A stretch of 64,000 nucleotides of DNA from Neckera pumila (lineage: Eukaryota; Streptophyta; Bryopsida; Hypnales; Neckeraceae). The notes beneath the pieces are model-generated. The model saw only the letters and a program-made list of their open reading frames with translations, was not told where the DNA came from and did not search any database. Where the stretch lies: positions 11,723,001-11,787,000 of the forward strand of contig OZ018418.1 of the NCBI GenBank assembly GCA_963969595.1, read 5' to 3'. The translations under genes were made by a program, and so were the position numbers. Shown one piece after another: positions 12,361 to 22,808 of this stretch (position 1 is its first letter; each line of letters begins with the position of its first letter).

Positions 12361-15300
12361 GCAAAACTTGTCTTTATAGTAAAATTTTACTTAAAAACTT
12401 ACTTAAAAGAAGTTACTTAAAAGACATGATGTCTAGGACACTACTTAAAACAACCCTTTCTCTTGTAGTGAATGTCAATTCAAGAACTTTGCAGAAGGTG
12501 CGTGAACCTTTGAAGGAGTCTAACCTTAAACCGAATTTGAAAATAACCTCTCGATAGGCTATACAACCCATAAGATATCAAAAGGACGTGTTACTGACCT
12601 TTCCACCAATCTAACAATATCCAAAAGCAAATCTCCAAAAGTGATATTATTTTCTTGTACAACCGCAAAAAGTAAAAAAATAAAAAGATAAGAAGATGTC
12701 ATTCCAATTTGAATAAAAATATAATCTCAATATAACATGAAGACAACACAAATTGAACGTGCGTGTATTTAAATACTATATTATGTTTACCAAATTCCAT
12801 TGCAACTTGGTTTATAGGAGTAAAATATTTGAATTCTTGTAACTACTTTTGCCAAACAAAGAGAATTGTCTTTGCGTGAATATAGTTAAAACTTGGGTTC
12901 AGCAAAACCAACTTGAGCAATATCAAGAAAAACAATAACCAAACCCACAACCTCAGTCAAAGCAGCAAACGCTTTTTTCATTATTGCCTCCTTCAGCTTC
13001 TCTAATACATCTAAACAATCATATCAATTTACTCTAGTAAATATCATAAAGACATAAGGTGCAAAGGAGGTAGAATATATGGTTTGAATGACCACTTGTG
13101 CAAATACTTTGCATTTATTAATAAATGCAAACAATGGTATCCTCTGATACACCAACCTTCAGCAAGGTGTATGCGACCAGATAGATATCACCTAATAACC
13201 AGATGTATGTACCTTGTTGATCGACTACAACATTGATGACATGTTCCAAGAGGACAAAATCAATAGCCAATTTTTGTTGCTTGCCGACAGATTCAGCAAT
13301 TGGAGCAGTTTCACCTCCTCCAGAATCAAATGTTATCCTTACAACCTCATTCAAGAGGATTGCAGTCTCAATTCTCAAGGTCTCCACCACCAGCATAAAG
13401 AACCTGTTTTTGCAAGCTAATCTCTCTTAGCAAAAATGTAGAGCACAAGAAATGCCGAAATTAAAAGTTTGAATGGGAAACCACAAGATGATTTGCTATC
13501 TATACCAAATAAGAAAACGGCAACGAATTTATTTGGCGTAGCAAGAGAATTGAATTTTTGGTTGTAGTTTCCAAGTCTATTAAACATATGATGTACATGA
13601 AAAGATTAAGGAACCAGACTCAAAATGCCTATCTAAAGGAATAGGCTTCTGATCTTCTAGAACAATTATAGGCCCCAATAGCCAAGCTTCTCCAATAATA
13701 TCTACAAGAGCCATTGCGACTTCCAAAGATAGTTGTTTCTTTTTTGCCATTGTACATAGTGTAAAACTATGTCAAAATATCTTAAATCATTGGTAAGATC
13801 ATGTTATGAAGGCTTTTGTATATCCTACATATTGTAGTAAATTTATGAATATCTCTCTTAGTTGTAAAAAATTTGTAATATTGTCATAGTAAGTAATATA
13901 TTCTAAAAAAATAACAGAGAGGCTAAAGACACCCACGCTCTTGTTAAAAATAACTCCAAGGCTTGAACGTATGTTGGCATGCCAATCTGAACTTAGAGTA
14001 GCATTCTGTATAGCAAGCCGAATATGCGTTTGCAACGTACTTACATGAAGCGATCAAGACAAAATCAAAAGAAGACAACATGAACTTTAGAACATATAAT
14101 TATAAGTGTTACTACAAACAATATGATCTCACCCTACTAAAATTAGCCAACAAAGGGAACCACTCCACACTCATACAACATCCTTCAGTTTCGAGAGTAG
14201 CTTATAATTTATACCAACGATTCACATCAAGCTAATTTCACAAAAATGCACAAACATCATAATTGATGATCTAAACTAAAAACCTTAGTACCTAGACCTT
14301 TGTTTCATCTTCCAAAAATCAAATAAAGACGGTGAAGAATCCTTCTCCAAAACAAACAAACTATGTTGTCCAAAAAACTATTAGCACATACTGAGAGCTA
14401 ATCACAACTCCACAATCAAGACTATCATGAAAGCAATTCAATCCCCTTGAAACACTGGAAATAAAAAAAACAAAATGCAACAAGTATCAAAATTACAATC
14501 CTAACTAGAAGATGGAAAATTCAAAGTAGAATTCGAGGGCACAACTCTAATGCAAGCCTCCATGATTTTGTTTTACAAAGCGTTAGAGCACAAAATAAAA
14601 ACTTCAAAATTTATGAATTAGAAAAAAAGAATAGATGCTCCATTCATGAAATAGCATCCTGCCTTAGCTTTAGGGCTGCAATTTACTGGTTGTGTTACTC
14701 TAAGCCTTGCAGCAACTGCGCAGTCAAAGTTAGCCAACTGAAGAATTGGAGATGAAAACAATTTGGCGGTCCAAAATTCTTTGCCAAGCTCTTGATCTCG
14801 TCTTTTCCCCTAGGAATACTGATAGCAAAATACAATAGGAAGAGACTATATGACCTATCCCTCTCCCATATAGAGCTAATATATAACTTCTACAAATTGA
14901 AATCAACAATCAATTGCAAGGGTTCAATTTCATAAGGACTTCCCTAATCACAAAAGGAGACACTATTAAAAGCCATGTCAATGCTACTGGACACCAACTA
15001 CACCATTCTCCACGTAAAATCCAAGTTACAAATATTTCAAATCTTAACTATCAACACCAAAAGCAAACTGCTATTCCATTTGTACCAATCCATTTTTTTG
15101 ACAACTCAAAATCGTCAACAAGACATTCACCAAAACCCTAGAGATCCCATACCAAAGCCAATAATTGCATAAACTCACATTTGTCACACATCATGGTCAC
15201 CAGCATTTGCCTTCTACAACCAAAACTTTCTCAAGTTCTACTAGCTGCTATCACAATTCCGCGACAATCAAAGATCATGTAATCTCAAAATACAAAGTGT

Positions 15301-17267
15301 ATAACAAAGTTTGAAGCTGCAGTGAAAGATTAGAGCTGCAGCTCAGACTTTGATTTGATATCCTGTTTAATACCCAATTTGATATACATGTGAGATTGGT
15401 ACCCTATGTAATCAATAAAAGTTATTTCCATTTTGCAACCAACATGTAGTACCCAAATCAACACAAACATGTCGCATTCATCAACACTTACGTAAGTTAT
15501 CTCACCAATATTTGAAAACGGTCACTCCGATGTCCAAATCAAAAAAAAAAGTGTTCATTTTTTGTTGATTTGGACGCCATTTTCTAAACTTTGAAGGTTA
15601 GGTGGGTGGCTTTCTTTTTGCCTTTGATAGACTATTACTCATTGCATACATTATGTTCATATAGAGTCCAAGTGCTTTCAAATAGTGTACCATGCAGCGT
15701 TTTCCATTTTTGAGGTTCTTCTATGGAGACCTTTGAAGTTTATAATTGGCCATTAGTGGTCCACAGGGATTGATTTGTAATCTTTTGAAACAAGATTGAA
15801 GATTTTTAGGAAGGCTACAAGTTCCATTGTTTTGCCCATTATTTTCACTGAAGTAGCTCTAAAGGGCATTTTTTGGCCAATAAGATGGGTGAGACTAATA
15901 TTTGGCCATTGTTTTTCCTAGTTGACCTCTATATTTGTATGATTGAATGTAAAATGTTCTCACTAAGTTTAGAGAGTTTCAAGGTGCTTCATATGTGACA
16001 CCTCTTAAATACAAAATTCAACCGGCGCTCCCCCATCAAATGCTCAAGCCGACGCCACTGCTCCATCCGGCGCCACTCCACCAAACTCCCGAGCCGGCGG
16101 CGACTGCTCCATCTGTGGGAGCTGGTGGCTCTAACTGAGGCACAGTCTACAACAATAATTACGCAATATACATTAGAAATAATAAAAGGACATAATAAAT
16201 TGTTCAAAGGATGCAATAACAGCGCAGGCTACCAACGATAACATGAGACAAAGGAGTTTTCAGATGCAAAATGACATTACTTCCACAAATCTCATAAACT
16301 AAATTATGGATTTTTGAATTATATTTCTGTTTATATACACAAATTAATACACAAAATAACACAATTTAAAGGCTGTACATCTCGACACACATGCTCTTAT
16401 CCGAAGGCTTGTGGAATTACTATAAGGCCAGGAAGCCCTAACGATTCGAGTGGCTTTTCTTATTTGCTGCGTCTCCATACGGCCCTTCTTTGTTATGAGC
16501 ATCGATGCTGGTTTGCAACTCCTCGCTGTCGTATATATCCTCTCTTTGAATGAGATCCATGGGACCGGACCAAAGTCCCAGATCGACCTGCAATGCGGGC
16601 TATGTAGACGCATGACACGAAATGCCAGGGAGTGGCCCGTTCCGCCCAGCCCCAAACTCATCTTTGCAAACGATTTCCTGGAGACGAAGCACGCGCAGGA
16701 ATCGAAGATAGAAAAAAGACAAAATGTGAAGGAGGAGCAACGATGATGATGCAATATTTGAATTAGGATTTCTATCGTCATTCCAAGATCCACGGCTCAC
16801 AATCTCAACAAACTCGCCATTCAAGTAAGTTAGTGGTAGAGTTTGAATACCAATATAGTAGTCCTAGATCCCTAATAATAATTGGATGAAGTTGTATGAA
16901 TGTGGTCTAATTAGTGTAAAACATCCATGCATTACCTTAAATTAGGTTGTTTGTTTTGTTTGTTGTGATGAGATCTCTTGCACCGTACGTTCCATAGCCA
17001 CGTGTCTAGTACTGTTTGGAAACCCTCGGCAAGGAGGGGTGCACGGGCTTTGGTTTGTGGCGTTTGAACCTACAGTGTGAAAGTTATGGATTTTTGAATT
17101 ATTTTTATGTTTATATTGTTTGTTTGTTTTGTGGTTCTCTATTTCTCAAGAAACAATGAGACTTACTCTTCAACTTATGTTTGGCGGACCTGTATAAGAC
17201 GATATTTTAAAACTCTTGAAGTTCTTGTGAACTGCAGAGCAGTATGAACAAGTTATATGAATTTTTA
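12361..17267. other. Unassigned 4.9-kb stretch with one unexplained open frame
   Basis: No gene or element is recognised with confidence. A minus-strand frame at 13118-13396 (92 codons, containing RIETAILLNEVVRI, FDSGGGETAPIAESVGKQQK and VLLEHVINVVVDQQG) looks like real protein sequence and not random translation, but I cannot name the family; it is probably an exon of another decayed gene. GC-rich spots occur at 16020-16110 (short GCGCCGG-type repeats) and 16440-16690. The phrase TATGGATTTTTGAATTAT recurs at about 16306 and 17086. The rest is AT-rich and featureless to me. Confidence 0.3.
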
Positions 17268-17910
17268 ACCCTTAAAGTTCCTCAACAATGTTTTCACCCG
17301 AAACACTCCAAAACTGCCATTTCTTGTACAAGTGCCAAATTTAAGGAAAAAAAAAATTTGGACACATGTAACCATAGGACCTTGTAGCATGCTGGTTTGA
17401 GAAGATGTGGAAAAAATTTCAGAAATTTCCTCGGTGTAGATTGTGAGATATTAGTGTTTGAATTGGCAGAATTTTTTTTTTAACCCTGCAAAAAAGAGGG
17501 CAGCTGCACTTCACAAGGTTACATTTGTATTGGAAAATGTCCAAAATAGTGGTGCTTCTTTAAATTCATTTTTCAAAGCAAATTGACCACATGCTTGAAA
17601 AAATTTAGATCATTAGGAATTGTACAACATAAAGGGAAAAGATAGTAAATAAAAAGAAGTAGAGAATGATTAAAAATACTAAATTGTTAAGAATTTAGCC
17701 ATGGAATTGAAAAATGCCAATTCTAGTGGTTGCAGTGTTACAATAAACAATCTACATCCTATGATTTTCTTTTTTTCCAAAAAATATTGAAAATTGAGTG
17801 AAATAAAGGACTTCAAAGTTATTTTAGAGTAGGAGATCTATAATTGCCTACAAACTAAAACTACTCATAACTTTCATCTCATTAAACAAAATGGAATAAT
17901 TCATAGCTTT

Positions 17911-17960
<50 letters not shown>

Positions 17961-18213
17961 GTATAAAGCTAGAAAATCATTTTTAAATTTTTGTTTGAAA
18001 AATGTGATTTTTCTAATTTGTCCGAGCTGCTTGAGTTGAAAAACAAACTACATATCATGCAATAACTTTTTAACCGTATAGACAAAAGTTAAATTAATTT
18101 GTTGGTTCTTAAAGTTATTCTTTGTCCACATATTTTATGAAAATTTCAAAGAAATAAAATAAAAACTCCATTCATAGTGAGTTGCCCAAAATTGCAACTT
18201 GGTCCTTTAGGAA
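17268..18213. mobile_element. Harbinger-like MITE, copy 1
   Basis: 946-bp element without coding capacity. It is bounded by TTA on both sides (17265-17267, 18214-18216). The left end reads ACCCTTAAAG and the right end in reverse reads TTCCTAAAGGACCAA, an eroded TIR. It is homologous to 35252-36174: both share a stretch near GTGTAGATTGTGAGATAT / ATGTAGATTGCAAGATAT and the TGGTCCTTTAG end. A TTA target duplication is typical of PIF/Harbinger elements. Its right end lies inside the left arm of the long inverted repeat. Confidence 0.6.
17912..17960. repeat. (CA)n/(TA)n microsatellite
   Basis: About 19 CA dinucleotides (17912-17949) run directly into a short TA tract. It lies within the first Harbinger-like MITE; the second copy lacks it. 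Confidence 0.95.
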
Positions 18214-18863
18214 TTAAATACAAGTTACAATTTTTTTTTCCAATACATATAAAGCAGTATTTTCATGTTTTCATTGCACAACAAATCCCTAGAGGACGTT
18301 ACAAAATTACTAATTAGTGAGGGATGTACATGTTTTGGAACAAAAAGTACAGAATATGATACAATATTTCACGCTGTTTTCTAAAAGAAAGAGTAGAAGA
18401 ATAATAGCGTAAGAATTCAACATTTCTTTATATTATTTTTTGATGTAAAGAAACGACCAGATAAAAAAATCCATTGACTTCTTTGATAATCGTTCATATT
18501 TGAGGGGTGGAACATGTTTGAAACTTGTGTGGCTCTCTTTTCTACACAGATGGACTCATCAATCTTGCATTGTAGAATGCATTGCACAAAAATGTCCACA
18601 CTAGGAAATGATGGATTTTCTTGTGTCACGATTATGTTTCTCGGTAATGTCCGGGAAAAACATGGTTGTACAATTGTTGGTGTCCACAAGAACAACATCA
18701 TCAACTACGGCATCCCCTTGTTTGAGCACAAATGTCCATACATTTTGCACAACATCTCACAAAATACAACTTTCTAACGACTCTAATCCTGTGAAGTTCC
18801 TTTGTTAAAAATAACATGATGTGTTTTATGCTAACATCACCAAAAACGATGGTTTCTTATAGT

Positions 18864-19770
18864 GAGGGGTCCCTTTGGGATGAACAGCGTGAGCAAAGTC
18901 GTAACAATGTCAAGGGGAGGGTGATCAAACCCCTCCCCATTTCTTTTATTTGATTTCACATTGAGGTCGTGGGGTCAAGAGCACTACCATGACAAGGGGC
19001 CTCTCGGCACCGAGAGGGGTCCCTTTGGAATGAACAGCTTGAGCAAAGTTGTAACATTGTCAAGGGGAGGGTGATCAGATTCCTCTCCATTTTTTTTATT
19101 TGATTTCACAGAGAGGTTGCAGGGTCAAGAGCATTGCCGTGAGAGGGGGCCTCTCGGCATCGAGAGGGGTCCTTCCGGGATGAACAACTTGAGCAAAATC
19201 ATAACAATGTCAAGGGGAGGGTGATCAAATTCCTCGCCATTTCTTTTATTTGATTTCACATCGAGGTTGTGGGGTCAAGAGCACTGTCGTGAGAGGGGGC
19301 CTCTCAGCACCGAGAGAAGACTCCTTAAGATGCACAGCATGAGCAAACTCATATCAATGTCAAAGGAAGGATGATCAAATACCTCCCTATTTTTTTCATT
19401 TGATTTCACATCGAGGTCGTGGGGTCAAGAGTACTGCCGTGAAAGGGGACCTCTCGGCACCAAGAGGGTTCCTTCCGGGATGATCAGCTTGAGCAAAGAC
19501 GTAATCATGTCAAGGGAAGGGTGATTGAATCCCTCTCTTTTATTATTTGATTTCACAAAGAGGTCGGGGGTCAAGAGCACTACCGTAAGAGGGGGCCTCT
19601 CTACACCGAGAGGGGTCCTTTCAAGATGAACAGCTTGAGCAAAATCATAACATTGTCAAGGGGAGGGTGATCGAATCTCTTGCCATTTTTTTTTTTGATT
19701 TCACATCGAGGTAGGGGGGTCAAGAGCACTGTTGTGAGAGGAGGCCACTCGGCACCGAGAGGGGTCCCCT
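18864..19770 (+). repeat. Six tandem ~150-bp tRNA-like units
   Basis: Unit starts (GAGGGGTCC or variants) lie at about 18864, 19014, 19164, 19314, 19464, 19610 and 19759, giving spacings of 150, 150, 150, 150, 146 and 149. Each unit holds GAGCAAAGTCG-like and GGGTGATCAAACCCC-like boxes, a T-rich tract, and GGGGTCAAGAGCAC. Units are joined by the palindrome CCTCTCGGCACCGAGAGG. Related units at 49.1 and 60.2 kb keep a better tRNA A box and B box, so I infer a tRNA-derived SINE-like origin followed by tandem amplification. Confidence 0.85.
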
Positions 19771-19781
19771 TAGTATGCACA

Positions 19782-20744
19782 TGTAGTACAATTTTTCTCA
19801 AACAAACCCAAGGCAATTTTAAGTAGGTTCGTTTGGGAAAAAATTCAAATTAGCTTAGTGTTTTAGTTAGCTAATGTCACTTTGTAGGTAAATTATGTCG
19901 TTAATCTTAATGTATTAGATTATTTGGTATATTTCATACTCTACTTAGTAATGGGAAAAGAGTTCTCTTTCTAATTTCCGTCCAATTATAAATATAAATT
20001 TCTAACCACTAAGTCCGTCCCATATCCGGTCTTATCTCAAAATAAAATATAAATCTAAAGGTATAAACTAAGGGAACCTGCATCCACAAATTTTATACTT
20101 TGAATTCATTGAAATATATTACAAATATATTTATTTACAACCTACATCTCCCAATATATATATTTGAACTTTGAAAATTTGGTTTAACCGAGAACTCATC
20201 ATTTGCTTTGCACAAATATCATCTTGACATCTAAAATGCTTTAAGCGCCAACGTCTCAATTACTTAGAGTAAATGTAACACATATCTTTTCAAGAGATTG
20301 AAACAACCAAAGACATTGCTTTAAGCAAATACATTAACACACAAATGCTTTAAGCAATTCTAAAATTTCCCTTGAGGGATGTATAATACACTTTGCTAAA
20401 TTAATTAAAGAATTTCAAATTTTGGTCTTTGTTTGACTATATATCCTTTCATCTTTAGCTTTAAGCTTTCTCCATTCGCATCACCATATTATCTTGAACC
20501 TTTTTTTTTTTTTAAATTATAACACTAATTCTAAATTATACTTACTAAATTTACACAACTACATACAATTGCTAATCAAAGAATTTAAATACACATTCAA
20601 ACATTCAATCATGTACTCATGTCTTCAATTGGAATATCATTTATTAAACATATGAATAATCATTCAATATTTAGAATGTACATCAATTGTTTATGATTGG
20701 TCAATGATTTCTATTTGCTAGAAATGTAAACTCATGTTCCAACA
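19782..20744 (-). mobile_element. 3' LTR of minus-strand Ty3 element
   Basis: 963-bp LTR. Read on the minus strand it starts TGTTGGAACATGAG and ends TTGTACTACA, the TG...CA form. The distal part (19782-20225) matches 55660-56104, where a primer-binding site sits immediately inside, fixing the LTR edge and orientation. An inverted identical copy lies at 61284-62246. Several GCTTTAAGC-type palindromes lie in 20230-20360. Confidence 0.85.
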
Positions 20745-20765
20745 CAAATTAAATCTCAATCCCTA
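20745..20765 (-). other. Probable polypurine tract next to the 3' LTR
   Basis: On the minus strand AGGGATTGAGA lies 10 bases before the LTR start, the expected site for plus-strand priming in an LTR element. The purine run is short and separated from the LTR by TTTAATTTG, so it is a weak PPT. The same bases precede the LTR in the right arm. Confidence 0.5.
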
Positions 20766-21328
20766 GTGTTGATTTGCTCATCCGACAGCACCTCTCGTGG
20801 ATTTAAACGACCTTGCTTCAAATAGAATCGTTGTAGAGCTCCATGATGCACATCAAATTCATTCACCAAGCACGGATGAGCTCCCGCAACAAAATGCACG
20901 GTAACAATCAATTCCAACAATCTACAAATTTGGCTTAATCAATCTTGCATTTTAACAAGTAACCACAATTCTTTGTTGCCCTCCTTTCAATTGTTAATGT
21001 CAATGGTCACTTTCCACTCCATGCACCAAGTTGCTAAAGCAGAGGCAAATATAGTCGCCCAAAAACAAACAGGGTTTTTGTGATGTCGATGTAACTCGAA
21101 AAATCAATTATAAGTATCATAACAATCCTGGTAGGATTGAAAAGATCTCACAATTCTTGGCATATTATACTCCACACTAGCAATGGTTGAATTAGGGGCC
21201 CATTTATAACGACGCTCACAAGGACAAAAATGTGGATCTACCAAGACTGCTGGTGGTGGTTCCACGGTCCATGCCAATAGTGGATATCGGCCTTTCTCTT
21301 AAAAGAACTTGTCTACAGATTTAAATTC

Positions 21329-22808
21329 TTATTCATACCAAATTAGGCCATAGTCCTTCAAAATCCATTCAATGGCTCTCCAAGACACATAAAGAATCTC
21401 ATTGAAACCATTGAACATTAAATGATATTGGTCCAAATATTCAAGATCCAAAATGTCAACATTCATAGGGGCCTTAGTAAGTATGGTTGAAGTAGGAGAT
21501 GAATTGGACTCTACCTCAATGGTTTGCACTGCCTGATCATGCACCGCCACTTTTGATGGATTTGCACTAGAAGCATATTCTGCTAGCTGCAATTTCATAT
21601 TCTCCATCTTTCGTTGATAACGTTGTAGCTCCTCCTCTTTTTGTGCAAGTGTTAGTTGGTGAAGGTTTTGATCTTTCAATAATTTAATTATATACTCTTT
21701 TTGGTTTGCAATCATCTTGGTATCTTTATTGTTTTGCTCTTTTTTTAATAATGAAGTCAATTCCATCAAAGTAGAATTTCTTTCACCAAGACGCTTGTTA
21801 GCACTAACAAGAGTGCGAATTTGATTTTGCATCTCTTGATTCTCCTTTTTCAATGTCATAACTCCCTCCTTCTCCTGCTTGTCAATAGTTGTGGGTGATG
21901 GCAATTGGTGTTGCAACATCATGCGACTCACTTCATTCACAATTTGTTGAGTCACTTCTTATGGAAGACTATTGGCCACCGGTGTCTTCTTTGTCCGCTT
22001 TGCCTTAGTATTTTGTCTTTCTCCTTCCACCATTGGTTGAGCCAAATCTTGTTTTAGTGTACCACTTGGTGTAATCGCCTCCGACTCCTTTTCTTTTCCT
22101 CGTGAAGAACTAGTACCACTATGTAATGCTGCAATTGGAGTCATGATGTCCGACCTCAAAACTTGTTCACAAAAATAAATGATGATATTCTTTGAAGGAT
22201 TGATTAAAACCAACTCTTTTTTCTTTGCAGCTTTCACTTGACAAAAAAAATTGATAAAAAATATTGCAGTCCAATCAAGTCTTGTCCCATGCCACGCCAT
22301 GTAGAACATCCGTACCAAAAGTGGGGATAGGGATGCAGCATGATGCTCCAAACACATGTAACGATTGATGAAGGAAAACCAATCGTTCCAATGTTTATTG
22401 GTTGTGGAGAAATTCCACAGATCCGTCTCTGGATCAAAATTCTCTGGACAATCTGGAAAAATTTAATTAAGAACCTTGTTTGACAACATCTACTTAGGAT
22501 TAATTGGTGCAGCTTCCTAAGCTTCAGGTATACCAAAAGTATCCGCTATGATTTGTTTTGTGATCAATAATTTACGGCCCTTCAACTCCACCGTAAAATT
22601 GTTGATATCTTCTGATATGGTCTGCATAAATGAAGCAGCCATGTCCTCCATATAGAATCATGGAGGTCTTGGTAATTGCACAAACTTCAACAATCCAGCT
22701 GCCTCCAAATTTTTGGCATTAAAAGATAGTCGTTTTGAGAAGTCATCCAATGGAATTTCCAATCCATTGAAGGTCGCCTCTTCATAGGAGTTGATTACCG
22801 GCCATCTT
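21329..22808 (-). pseudogene. Late retroelement ORF with coiled coil (broken)
   Basis: One minus-strand frame runs from about 22808 to 21329 (about 490 codons) with five in-frame stops: TGA in LPRPP*FYMED, TAG after FGIPEA, TAG after INPK, TAA after KVLN, and TAA after ANSLP. The N-terminal part reads SYEEATFNGLEIPLDDFSK, then MEDMAASFMQTISEDINNF, then WHGTRLDW. The C-terminal part (21955-21500) is Gln/Lys/Glu-rich with heptad-like Leu spacing, a probable coiled coil. It lies between the integrase and the 3' LTR, where Tat-type plant Ty3 elements carry extra ORFs of poorly known role. I recognise the type of protein but not a named family. Confidence 0.6.

Larger units (their letters stand above)
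18028..20765 (+). repeat. Left arm of long inverted repeat
   Basis: This 2,738-bp block equals the reverse complement of 61263-64000. Paired positions sum to 82028 at both ends and at both LTR edges, so there is no net length difference, and every stretch I compared, including homopolymers, was identical. The homology ends at 20765, 21 bases past the LTR, while the outer end is cut by the window edge in the other arm. It contains about 0.84 kb of unassigned sequence, the 150-bp tandem array and the LTR. Short frames at 18417-18777 on both strands are mirrored in the other arm and look non-coding. Confidence 0.95.

Noticed and set aside
18417..18777. Overlapping frames of 95 and 87 codons on opposite strands, repeated at 63251-63611
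   Set aside because: Presence in both arms only reflects the inverted repeat, and neither frame has a recognisable domain.
21329..21955. Host coiled-coil protein gene
   Set aside because: The frame continues upstream through stops to about 22808 and lies between integrase and LTR, so a retroelement ORF fits better.
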